From Methanosarcina sp. (GTDB lineage Archaea > Halobacteriota > Methanosarcinia > Methanosarcinales > Methanosarcinaceae): 40,560 nt of DNA. Location of the stretch: the NCBI GenBank assembly GCA_003164755.1, contig PLUB01000104.1, forward strand, positions 1 to 40,560, in the 5' to 3' direction. The stretch's first letter is position 1. Every line of letters begins with the position of its first letter. This document shows, piece by piece, positions 1 to 8,900 of this stretch. The position numbers were made by a program, and so were the translations under genes. The notes under the pieces were generated by a model. It was not told the origin of the DNA. It ran no database searches and saw only the letters and a list, made by a program, of their open reading frames with translations.

Positions 1-410
1 CACTCTTATCCTCGGAAACTGCCTGAATATGTGTGACCATGGCATTTTTTACAAGAATTGAAACCATGGTATCTACTTCCCTTTCTTTTCGAATCTTGAT
101 CCCTTTCCTACGAAGTCCTACCATAAAAATTGTTCTGGGTACAGGGATTTGACATTATGTTACTAAGGATGCAGGCAAACATAAGAGGAAGAATTAAATT
201 TTAATCTCTAGTAATCTCAAACAGATTCGAATAGCAGTCAGAGGAGCTCTTACAGCTCCAGCAAAAACTGCACTCATGCCCACGATGGCATAACTTCCGT
301 CCCACCATGGACCTGATATAAAGAGTGTGCTTACACACATCAATATCGCATCTGCAGAACTTTGAGATCTCTCTCTGTCATAATCGATCTTTTTTGTCCC
401 GCACTTCGGT
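1..410 (-). pseudogene. ClC-type chloride channel, decayed, runs off left edge
   Basis: Minus-strand translation gives pieces of a voltage-gated ClC channel in the right order but in different frames. The first piece contains the conserved GMSAVFAGAVRAPLTAI stretch (about 200-250) and ends at a TAA at 194-196. Shifting one base restores ILPLMFACILS, the next conserved helix. A second shift near 135 restores the RRKGIKIRK...VDTM segment that leads into the C-terminal CBS domain, which runs off the left edge. The motif order matches the ClC family closely. Two frame breaks, and no clear start on the right, make it a pseudogene unless the breaks are sequencing errors. The break lies in the ion-pathway half, so a working channel is unlikely. 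Confidence 0.75.
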
Positions 411-660
411 TATCATAACTGGAGCCCAGTCACTTCAGTAAATGAACATGCGAATTTTCGTTATGCTGGAAACTTAATTATGAAACATCAACAACTTAAT
501 GAAGGAAAACCTTGAAATTCTCAAAATTTAATGCCGACCTGCCGAAAGTAGGTTCAAATATTACCTTTAAGCATTGTCATGAAAATTAACTTACAGAAAG
601 ATCAAAACTAAATATCTAAATTAGTCGGACAACTTTAATCGATAAAATTAGGGATATGGT

Positions 661-2181
661 ATGCTTGAAAATATTGACCTGTCACTGGCAATAAAACACA
701 GTGAATATGAAGAAAGTATGAAGATACTTGAGATTGAACTAGGTGAGCTCCAACGTAAGACCCGAAAACTGAAGATACCCATAATTTTTGTTTTCGAAGA
801 CTGGCATGCATCCGGGATGGGAGAAGATATCAATCGTTTTATATTGCCTCTGGATTCGAGAGGATACGATTTTCACGCCATGACTTTTGCTTGTTGTGGA
901 GATGAACTTAAACCCTTTCTTCTGCACTTTTGGACTCTTATTCCAGTAAGAGGTAAAATTGCGATATTTGATCGAAGTTGGTACAGCCGGGCAATCGTAA
1001 AACATTTCATGACGGAAAAATCCAAATACAAACTTGAGAAATGCCTGGGAAAAATAAATTGTTTCGAACGTCAGCTTTCAGATGATGGATACCTTATACT
1101 GAAGTTTTTTCTCCATATCAGTAAAAAAGAGCAAGAAGATCGTTTCAAGAAAATTCAAAAAAAAGGCATCCCCCTAATCATCGATGAATACGAACAGAAA
1201 AATGAAACGGAACTGGATTTCATCCATGAATATAATAAGTACCTGCCAATTGTAGAAAAAGTGCTTGAGAAAACAGATACGCCATATGCCCCTTGGACTA
1301 TAGTGGAAGCAAATGACAGGAACTTTGCAACCCTCAAAATTATCACTACTGCAACTCAGGCCATTGAAACTTATATTGAGCACATGACCCTTACTCAGGG
1401 ACAGCAGATAATTAAATATCTGGATAGAGAAATATCAAAGCCCCCTGAACTTAGTACCTCTGTCTTGGATAAAATCGATATGTCACAAACCATTTCCTCT
1501 AAGGAATACAAAAAATCTAAAAAGCTTTACCAACAGAAGCTTGAAACCTTGCAGTACGAGCTTTTCAGGAAAAAGCGCTCCATGATTATAGTATTTGAAG
1601 GGTGGGATGCCGCAGGCAAAGGTGGAGACATTCATCGCCTGGTTAAGGAGCTGAACCCCAGGCTCTACAGGGTGGTACCTGTGGGTCCACCAAACGATAT
1701 TGAAAAAGTTCATCACTACCTATGGCGCTTTTGTGAAAAGATCCATACCGCTGGATACATAACGATTTTCGATAGGAGTTGGTACGGCAGAGTCCTTGTA
1801 GAAAGGGTAGAGAGGCTCTGCAGCGAAGAGGAATGGAAACGTGCTTATAGGGAAATAAACGAATTTGAAAATATTATTACAGGAACAGGAGCGATTATTC
1901 TCAAATTTTGGCTTCAAATCGATAAGGATACTCAGCTTGAACGTTTCAAAAGTCGGCAAAATGATCCTAAAAAAAGCTGGAAAATAACAGATGAAGACTG
2001 GCGAAATCGGAGCAAATGGAAAGAATATCAAATTGCTGTTGATGAGATGCTTCAGAAAACAAGCACCTTTAATGCTCAATGGACTATTGTGGAATCAAAT
2101 AACAAGCGCTATTCCAGAATAAGAATTCTGAAAACAATTACAGAAACACTTGAGAAAGAACTAAATGTGAAGTCTTTTTAA
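661..2181 (+). CDS. two-domain polyphosphate kinase 2 family protein
   Basis: This is a 506-residue protein made of two tandem PPK2 domains, the layout of class II PPK2 enzymes (polyphosphate:AMP phosphotransferases). They move phosphate between polyphosphate and nucleotides in the cytoplasm. The C-terminal domain has an intact Walker A (GWDAAGKG, about residues 314-321, Lys320), a Walker B-like FDRSWYGR and the following lid region. The N-terminal domain keeps FDRSWYSR but its P-loop reads EDWHASGMG (about 46-54), with Met in place of the lysine, so it is probably not catalytic. That asymmetry is known in two-domain PPK2 proteins. A weak AT-rich promoter-like stretch lies near 608-621. The gene stands alone. 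Nucleotide preference cannot be told from sequence. Confidence 0.9.
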   Translation: MLENIDLSLAIKHSEYEESMKILEIELGELQRKTRKLKIPIIFVFEDWHASGMGEDINRFILPLDSRGYDFHAMTFACCGDELKPFLLHFWTLIPVRGKIAIFDRSWYSRAIVKHFMTEKSKYKLEKCLGKINCFERQLSDDGYLILKFFLHISKKEQEDRFKKIQKKGIPLIIDEYEQKNETELDFIHEYNKYLPIVEKVLEKTDTPYAPWTIVEANDRNFATLKIITTATQAIETYIEHMTLTQGQQIIKYLDREISKPPELSTSVLDKIDMSQTISSKEYKKSKKLYQQKLETLQYELFRKKRSMIIVFEGWDAAGKGGDIHRLVKELNPRLYRVVPVGPPNDIEKVHHYLWRFCEKIHTAGYITIFDRSWYGRVLVERVERLCSEEEWKRAYREINEFENIITGTGAIILKFWLQIDKDTQLERFKSRQNDPKKSWKITDEDWRNRSKWKEYQIAVDEMLQKTSTFNAQWTIVESNNKRYSRIRILKTITETLEKELNVKSF

Positions 2182-2190
2182 TTTTTTTCT
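2174..2190 (+). terminator. T-tract terminator after the PPK2 gene
   Basis: Two runs of T (five and seven) overlap and follow the PPK2 stop codon. Archaeal termination commonly uses such T-tracts without a strong hairpin. Inferred from composition and position only. Confidence 0.4.
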
Positions 2191-2333
2191 GCTTATTTCC
2201 CAATTTTAAAAGAACAAGAAAATTAGATTTAAATTAATTAAACTTTGATCCTTATCTTAGAAATGTTGATTCACTATATAACTAGAATAGATCTAATATG
2301 GCACCTGCACAAGCCTAGAAAATCTCTTCACTT

Positions 2334-2830
2334 ACTCTTTTTCCAGGGAATTTTGCCTCTCAAACCTGCACAAGTCCCGGAAATCACTGCAGGGATCGTA
2401 TTCGCAGCATTTGCCATTCCATAAGTCTTGGGATACACTAAAATTGCAGGCATGCCTTTGGTTATTGAAATATACCCAATTCTGCTGCTGGTGGTAGCCT
2501 TTGCTTTTTTTGGTTCATCACGTCATCTTACCGTTGGAACTGATTCCGCAACTGCGGAGATTCTAGCGAGTGGATTGGTAGCAATAGCTATTCCAGAATC
2601 ATCCAAATATATTGCATATGCCGGTATGATCGCTTTGCTGCAGCGACCTTGCTTCTCCTTGGAAGCCGGTTAGAATTTGATTTTCCCGCTGATTTCCTCT
2701 CTCACACGGTTCTAATAGGATTTCTCACAGGCGTCGGCATTCAGATCTCAATATCGAGATTAGTGAAGTACTCAGGCTTCCCTGCGGTTCATATGGAACA
2801 CTTATGCAGACACTCATCACTAAGTAGGTA
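2334..2830 (+). pseudogene. SulP family anion transporter, 5' fragment, decayed
   Basis: The reading frame shows the N-terminal hallmarks of SulP/SLC26 transporters: PEITAGIVFAAFAIP, then GYTKIAGMP, then FFGSSRHLTVGTDSA. An in-frame TAA at 2422-2424 interrupts it right after AIP, where the family normally has Gln-Ser. A frameshift near 2645 moves the reading to ATLLLLGS...FLTGVGIQ, the next transmembrane segments. A further shift near 2770 may restore a PCGSYGTLMQT-like piece, but that is less certain. The rest of the transporter and the STAS domain are missing, and no start codon with a ribosome site was seen. Clearly a relic. Confidence 0.75.
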
Positions 2831-2964
2831 GTTAAAGCACCAGGAGCTAATAAAGATGGTGATAATTTTGGAAACTGTGGTTACAATATACAAGAAAACA
2901 AAAATGAAACTAGTCTAATAAGCTTTAATTAAAAAGTGTAAATAGTTGATGAATCATTACTTTC

Positions 2965-3387
2965 TCAAAACTGATCAAACTTCGCTAAAATTTGTTTTCT
3001 AAGTATATCTGCTTCCTTGACATTTAACTCAACATTCACATTCTGATTCTCAGATACAACATTCATTTTACGATATTCTCTTCTGCCGAAATCTTCACTG
3101 AAACGGCGTTCGAGTATCCACATACAAACCTGGCAGTTCCCTGCTTTTGCTGATTCATTCAGTCGCTCCAAAAGCTTCAGGGCCCCATCTGCATTGCATT
3201 TAGTTATATATTTATAGAACTGGTAATATTTCCCGGATTTCTCTGTCTTCCCCTTGTTCATCCAATCATTAAATGTCTTGTATGTTATGCCGGCTGCCGA
3301 AGCAGCCAAGCTATAAGTCAATCCGAACGTAATATTATCACCGATTCTCTGTTGTATTTCCTTAGTGAGCTTCGAAGGACGAACCAT
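2965..3387 (-). CDS. terminase small subunit-like HTH protein
   Basis: A 140-residue protein. Residues about 5-50 resemble the helix-turn-helix of phage terminase small subunits (AASAAGITYKTFNDWMNKG), which bind packaging sites on viral DNA. The remainder (LLERLNESAKAGN, WILERRF) also resembles that family, in which this segment is helical. The ATG at 3387 is preceded by GGTG with a 5-base spacer, supporting this start. It is the downstream-most member of a minus-strand block with a polymerase and a helicase-like gene, so a viral or plasmid origin is likely. No large terminase subunit is present in the window. It could instead be a plain DNA-binding regulator. Confidence 0.6.
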   Translation of the reverse strand: MVRPSKLTKEIQQRIGDNITFGLTYSLAASAAGITYKTFNDWMNKGKTEKSGKYYQFYKYITKCNADGALKLLERLNESAKAGNCQVCMWILERRFSEDFGRREYRKMNVVSENQNVNVELNVKEADILRKQILAKFDQF

Positions 3388-4030
3388 GTTAACACCGTTT
3401 TTTATTTTTTAAAATTAATATTAGCGAATCTTGTATTTAATATTAAGTTAGTTTTGTTCTGCATAAGAAGCGAGGGTTAACGCTTCAAATCAAAAATGAG
3501 CCATTCTCAGGCTCAGTGAGCTATTGTTTTGAGTAAGGGTGATGTATTCCTCATTAGACTTTATATAAAAGTTCCCCTAGTAGTTCCAGGATAAGTCATT
3601 TTTTTGACCAATTTAATTCCCCATGATCTAATTGATATTGCACGGTAACTACCTATGAGATACTTTTTCATACATTTTTATTACTTTAAAAATATACAAA
3701 TTAAGTTTAAAGAGATATTTACTTAGATTTTAGGATAATCTTCCTATATTTATCATAATATTTAGTTATGTTTGAAGGTTTTCTGGAACCTTTACTTGGA
3801 CATCGTATCCGCTGCAGGCAATGACCCCCTGCAGCTACAAGATCAACTTTTTTGACATTTTAGATTAGCCTGATCATCTAAGCTAATAATATGAATTTGG
3901 ATTCCATAATCATGGAAATTATACTAAAATACTAAATGAGTAAGGGAGATTTTGATTTCCCCCACAATTCTTTTAGAGCAAGATGGATAGAATTTCTAAC
4001 AAATTATTTAACAACCCTTCAGTTAAATGT
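3388..4030. other. non-coding stretch, nothing recognised
   Basis: About 640 AT-rich bases between two minus-strand genes of the virus-like block. I saw no convincing reading frame, RNA gene or repeat. Confidence 0.5.
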
Positions 4031-4429
4031 CTACAATTTATCTCCATGACCAATTTTTGAATCAATCTGCAAAAACAAAGGTTTTACTTCTGTATTACCA
4101 TTTTCATCGACTATAGTGCAATCTAATTTATGAATAACACCAAGTTGTTGATCAATCGCAGCTGTTTGCTCTTGTATTGTTTTTTCGCATAACTTAAAAT
4201 ATCTATGCTTTCCTTCTTTATCAAGAAATACCGGAGTGTATAAAAAACACGATTTCACAATTGATGGCTCACAGTCTTTAATGGGTACACTTATGACTTT
4301 CCAAGAGTCTATCGCACATTCTTCTAATTTAAATGGAAGATCTTGGGGATAATCCTCTTTTAATTCCGGCGTGAATTTTAACTCAATTTTTGGATCAATT
4401 TCTTGCTTCTTATTTTCAATAAAACTCAT
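4031..4429 (-). CDS. hypothetical protein of the virus-like block
   Basis: A protein of about 132 residues that I do not recognise; it is acidic and lysine-rich, with no membrane segment or signal. Three starts are possible. An ATG at 4456 lies inside the preceding small gene; an ATG at 4441 overlaps that gene's TAA by one base; the ATG at 4429 (MSFIENKK) has GGTGA five bases upstream and is chosen here. The close spacing suggests co-transcription with the small HTH gene upstream. It could be an accessory or structural protein of the integrated element; the sequence does not say which. Confidence 0.55.
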   Translation of the reverse strand: MSFIENKKQEIDPKIELKFTPELKEDYPQDLPFKLEECAIDSWKVISVPIKDCEPSIVKSCFLYTPVFLDKEGKHRYFKLCEKTIQEQTAAIDQQLGVIHKLDCTIVDENGNTEVKPLFLQIDSKIGHGDKL

Positions 4430-4440
4430 TTTAGTCACCA

Positions 4441-4611
4441 TTAAATTTTCTGCCAACCGTGACAGCCGCCTTCAATTTGTATTTTTTTTACTTTGCCTTC
4501 ATTTACAAGTTTATAAAGCATGTTTTTAGCTGTGGACCTGCTGCATCCTACTAAACTCATAATAGTTGCAGTGGACTTGATACTATCAATTGATAGAGCA
4601 TTCAGGAACAT
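4441..4611 (-). CDS. small winged-helix-like DNA-binding protein, possibly 5'-truncated
   Basis: A 56-residue frame beginning MFLNALSIDSIKST. The middle (SLVGCSRSTAKNMLYKLVNEGKVKKI) has the pattern of a helix-turn-helix followed by a wing, as in replication or transcription regulators. A plausible N-terminal extension starting MKGGQTRFQQKFK lies upstream in another frame and would join if one base were restored near 4617, so the original gene may have been longer. The stop codon abuts or overlaps the start of the following gene, as in an operon. Function inferred only from the HTH-like pattern. Confidence 0.45.
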   Translation of the reverse strand: MFLNALSIDSIKSTATIMSLVGCSRSTAKNMLYKLVNEGKVKKIQIEGGCHGWQKI

Positions 4612-5008
4612 ATCTTCTTAAATTTTTGTTGAAATCTTGTTTGACCACCTTTCATGTTATTTAATCTATCAGCCCATCAATTTTCAAGAAACTACGCTAC
4701 TATATACGATTTATGAGTATTTATATTTTATCATCATTGTATAATGGTAATGGTAATTGATAATATTTTTATGCTTGAATAGTTGGTTATGGAAGAAATT
4801 TAAACTTGGAAAATTTTGGAAATAGAACAGAAAAAATGGGCAATATAAGCACATAGGAAGAGAAAAACAATAAATATAAACTAACTAACTAACAAAAAAT
4901 AAAATATCTATATTTATCTATCTCTTCGTGTATTCCTATAAGGCCATTCAAATTTAGACTAAGAATTGTGTTCGTTTATCAGATTAGATAGATAAATTCT
5001 ATTTTGTT

Positions 5009-5053
5009 ACCTAATCCGGTAAAAATGTTATTAATAAGCTTATCTGATTAGGT
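5009..5053. repeat. inverted repeat, 8-bp arms
   Basis: ACCTAATC at 5009-5016 is matched by GATTAGGT at 5046-5053, with a 29-base spacer. It lies just beyond the 3' end of the polymerase relic, so it could be a transcript-end structure or a protein-binding site. Confidence 0.4.
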
Positions 5054-5066
5054 GAGAACAATAAAT

Positions 5067-5080
5067 CTTATCCAGATAAG
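5067..5080. repeat. short palindrome CTTATC-CA-GATAAG
   Basis: Six-base arms with a two-base loop, about 40 bases beyond the stop of the polymerase relic. Candidate hairpin or operator; role unknown. Confidence 0.3.
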
Positions 5081-5119
5081 GTTCACGAAAAAAAGAATTG
5101 AAAATTCGAACAAAACAAT

Positions 5120-6962
5120 TTATTTTTCCCACGTGTCACTTATTGTGACTTCTGCAATACATGGAAGATCAGTTAAGAAGAGTTCTCCAGCTTTTTCCAT
5201 TTCAGTTTTTACAATTGCTGCTACTTCTTCAGTTTCTTCTGTCTTGCACTCAAAAACTAACTCGTCATGGACACAATTAACGAGTTTCACTCCTCTAGGC
5301 TCGAGGATTAAGAAAAGGTTACCCATTGCTATTTTCAGTATATCAGCACAAAGACTTTGAACCGGAAGGTTCTTACATTCACGCTCAATGCCACTTTTCT
5401 GTGCGTTGTATTTCTCTTCTGATTCTGCCGAAGGTTTATCAAATTTGAAAAGTCTTCCTGCTTCAGTTCTAACTTCGAGTCTATTGAATCCTTTTTGACT
5501 TATTGTTTTAAGATAGTTTGTTACATCAGGATATAAGTTTTTGAAGTCTTCGATAAATTTTGCCACCTCATCTTCCGTATAATCAATACCTGTTTCTAGC
5601 TTCAATTTCTCTTTTAAAGACCTTTTACCCATACCATAATTCAAACCAAAATTAATTGATTTTGCTATCTACTCTTTGCTGTTTAGTAACCTGATCCACC
5701 GGCACTTTAAACATCACTGCAGCGGTATTCCTGTGCAGGTCAAGACCTTCACTATAAAGCATGAATATATTTTTTATCTCTAGCTAGTTGCCCTATAATT
5801 CTAAGCTCAATTTAGGAATAATCAGCCACATTAGCGTGTTCCCAGGCTCGGCAGTAAAAATCTTCTTCCAATCTTTAAACCTGCTCGGCTGCTGTTGTAA
5901 GTTAGGTCTTCCACAAGTGAACCGCCCAGATACAGCACCATACTGCCAAAAATCAGAATATACCCGCTGTGTTTTAGAATTGATGTAAGAAGGTAAAGGC
6001 TTAATGAACAGTTTCAGAAGCGTCTCAGCTTCCTTAAAATCAGATAGATTTTGAAATATAGAATCATTAGCGTACTTTGCTCTTGTTTTTACATCTGTTT
6101 TATTAATGTCATAACCTTTGTTCCTTAGAGCTTGTTTCAGCTGTTCAGGACTGCTGAGATTTAAATTATTGGAAACAAACGTGCCATCTAACTGACATTG
6201 CTTATCAAAAGTAATAAGTTCTCTTTGAAGAAAAGTTTCAGTCTCATGATACTTATTTTGAATTGCAGTTTTTATTTCTTCGAATTTCTCAAAGAACACA
6301 TGGAAACCGGAAAGCTCTAACCATACTACTGCAGGAAGACATTTCATCTCAATATCCATTATATTTTCTAAGCCGAGCAAGGCTATTTTTGCTTGCTGTT
6401 GTTTCATGATCTCAGGAAGATATTTCAAGTCGTTAAGGGCGTACTTCTCCTGCTCTGCAGTTAATGGTTCACCTTTCTTGAATCCGCATTGTCCAGACTT
6501 ATCGAGAGTGACACCACAGTACTGAAAAACTAGATTTTTAAGGGATGCTCCTTTTCGTCTGGCAAGTTTCCTCCTTGAGATTGCTATTTCTGCTATAAAT
6601 GTATCGTAAACATTGTAAAGAGTTATTCCATACTGATATTTCAAGAATTTAGAGTCGAATTTTATGTTATGGCCTACGACTAAACTTTTCTCAAGCCTAG
6701 GTTTAAGAGCTTCTAAGTCTCCAGGATCTTTAATTATCATCGACTTGCCATAAGGAGTCAATAATTGCAAAGTCACAAGTTCTGAAGTGAGAGGATTTAA
6801 GCCTGTGGTTTCAATGTCAAGGAAAAGAAGAGACGTTAAAAGCTCTTCCTCTTCTAGAATTATAGTGGCTTCTTCTACAGAGACCACACTGGAACACAAG
6901 CTTTGTTCTATGTTCGCAATATTCGCAATGTTCACACATACACTAGAAGATCCTTCCGGCAA
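5120..6962 (-). pseudogene. family A DNA polymerase with 3'-5' exonuclease, decayed
   Basis: The N-terminal part has a DEDD exonuclease (LFLDIETTGLNPL; GHNIKFDSK; a later YALNDLKYL). The C-terminal part has the Pol I fold: YGAVSGRFTCGRPNLQQQP, motif A, then NFGLNYGMGKR and finally VNCVHDELVFE (motif C). The gene is broken at several points. A frame change near 5825 precedes motif A, where ADYS is followed by TAA (5812-5814) in place of the expected Gln of DYSQIELR. Two more shifts occur near 5770 and 5670. The N-terminal start is unclear: no ATG is available and a TTG at 6962 is the best choice. A polymerase A of this size without a 5' nuclease domain is typical of viruses and plasmids. Not functional as read. 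Confidence 0.85.
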
Positions 6963-7060
6963 CGCGCTACATGTGAGTACATTATCTATCTTCGCAATCT
7001 TCGCAAGGTTAGTTGTGCCTACAGTGTATGTGCGAACATTGCGAACATTGCGAAGATTGG
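6910..7060. repeat. array of 9-bp iteron-like repeats (GCGAANATT)
   Basis: Tandem 9-mers of the form GCGAACATT/GCGAAGATT occur in three clusters. On the plus strand, three units lie at about 7031-7058. On the minus strand there are two units around 6990-7009 and three around 6910-6935. The outer clusters are each preceded by GTGTATGTG (plus strand from 7024, minus strand from 6943), so they form a long inverted repeat around the centre. The array sits between the DUF3987 and polymerase genes. Such phased repeats next to replication genes suggest a replication-initiator or repressor binding region; that role is inferred. Confidence 0.6.
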
Positions 7061-7064
7061 CAAA

Positions 7065-8326
7065 TCAATCTGTGAGTTCTGTGGATTGGATATTGACAAC
7101 TTTTTCGTCACTTTTTAGGATGTATGTAACTAATTTTGTTTCTTTTACTTTTTTAACATCTACAATTGAACCTATAGACATTGCTTCAATAATTTCATCA
7201 CATTCTTTTGCTTTAAAATGACCGTTTTTAATAAGTGTACCCCTATTACATGTCCCTCCCATTTTACGAATTACTGAGATTGCTTTCTCGATCTTGTTAG
7301 TTTTAATATCAGAGAGTATTCTATCCATTACTTGCGAAAATGAAGGCAGAAAAAAGTCAAGAACTAAAAGGGAAGCGATAGAGATACTATCTTTTGTGAT
7401 CTCATGAGAAGGCTCTTTTTTGCCAATTTCAAGAAGCATAGATATTTTTAGAATATTGTCTTCCGCTCTTGCAATGGCTGAATCTAATGATTCGTTCTGT
7501 CTCTTTTCGCCTTCATCTTCTAGTTCTGCACTTATTTTGTTGAACAGTTTTAAGGCTTCTTTTGTGATTGAAAATTTAAAATCAGCGGCGTCTGAATATC
7601 TATTATAAAGAGTTTTAACTGCAGTTAGGACTTTTCCCCAGGCATCTATATTTTCATTATTTTCTAATTCAATATCCATTCCATCTTTAGAATATGTGGG
7701 AAATGCGTAAAGGAATCTGTATCCCACCCGCAAGAGAAATCTTCTAGCTCTATTACTGTTGTGAATTTGTCAGGAGTCGTCGCGTAAAGATGCGTAACGT
7801 ATGGATTCTTTATGATATACTCTTGTGGATCTTTATTCCGACCTGAAGCTTTAATTTTTCTGATTGAAGCTCCGTCATAAATTTTGCAGTCTAGATCAAA
7901 AATTTCTTCATTATACTTCTTGTGATATTTTGCAAAAAGTCCACTCACTTCATCACAAACAAAACTCTGAACTGGATTAAGAGCCAGCATTTCGAGATAA
8001 CCTTCTATAGTTGGCTCGTCATTGTACAATTCTGTAGATGTCTCCGCTTCTCTAATTTGTTCAATTTTGTTTACTGCAGTCGATTTTCTGCTTTTGGTTG
8101 ATAACCCTAGAAGTAGGACGTATAAATTAGGTCTTATTGTACCTTGCTTTATGACAAGCACCCCTTTTCCTTGAATCAGGTCCGATAGTAGCCAAAGCGC
8201 TGTACTGACCTGGTACTCGTAATAGGTATCCGATAGTCCTGACACCCAATCGGTTACTATGTTAATGAAATGATTAGCAGGCAGTATTTCCATTAAATTA
8301 GGCATTTTACGACTGTTTTGATCCAT
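7065..8326 (-). pseudogene. DUF3987-like helicase/primase-associated protein, frameshifted
   Basis: Two overlapping frames make up one protein of about 420 residues. The first (from 8326) has the DUF3987 start, with a conserved core of WLLSDLIQGKGVLV, NLYVLLLGLSTKSRKSTAVNK (a degenerate P-loop region), TIEGYLEML and CDEVSGLFAKY. The second resumes in the family's GF-RFLY region (GYRFLYAFPTYS) and ends with a small winged-helix-like tail (IRKMGGTCNRGTLIKNG). The frames join by one base near 7733. DUF3987 proteins are common on viruses and plasmids and are thought to act in replication. No ribosome site precedes the first ATG. Whether the shift is real or an error cannot be told here. Confidence 0.7.
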
Positions 8327-8408
8327 TTTAAGATTTTTGAGTTCTGCTAGACTTATTTATTCAGTAGGGAATATTTCGTCTTCACATTCTGTTTTATAGA
8401 AACAGAAT

Positions 8409-8552
8409 ATGCTTTATAGCAAAATCATAAGGCATGATGCAATATTGAGAAAATTAGTAAAAGAGTATATTTTGGAAATAAAAAATAATATCGAGGATAA
8501 AGAAGATAAGCTTAAAAAAAGTTCCAAGGGAATGAATTTATGTAGTAACTAA
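8409..8552 (+). CDS. possible 47-residue charged protein
   Basis: A short frame rich in Lys, Glu and Ile (MLYSKIIRHDAILRKLVKEY...), predicted helical. It has no ribosome site. It lies between the virus-like block and the oxidoreductase, in a gap of about 570 bases where nothing else was seen. AT-rich DNA makes such frames by chance. Confidence 0.2.
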   Translation: MLYSKIIRHDAILRKLVKEYILEIKNNIEDKEDKLKKSSKGMNLCSN

Positions 8553-8900
8553 AAAAATATTCAACGAAAGGAAAGTTCTTGTCAATGCTGTTCTAAGAGT
8601 GAATCTGAAGATATTGTGTATGTCTTTTTGTCATTTCAGTTGAATACCCTGATTTTACTGTAGGACATTCAATTGAAATAAATTCAAACTCAAAATCATT
8701 AATCTGTATTTTTCAGAAGAACTACATATCAATGATTATAACTATACTGAGAGCCCTATTGAGTTCAAAATTGAAATTTCCTGATCAAATTTCCTTCCCC
8801 TTCCCTGTCAAAGTTGAGAGAAACATTATGCTCTAACACAAAATTCCCATTTTCCAGGGACCAAGGATAATTATTTACCCTCATTTCCCCTATTTTTGCC

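Larger units (their letters stand above)
4612..5119. other. non-coding stretch with small repeats
   Basis: AT-rich DNA between the small HTH gene and the polymerase relic. It contains a short run of CTAA repeats near 4880, several TATCTATC-like words and the two inverted repeats listed separately. No gene was seen. Confidence 0.5.

Noticed and set aside
6787..7221. Plus-strand frame with repeated F-A-I-F and R-T-L-R peptides
   Set aside because: It is the complement of the polymerase N-terminus, the 9-bp repeat array and the DUF3987 tail; the peptide repeats come from the DNA repeats.
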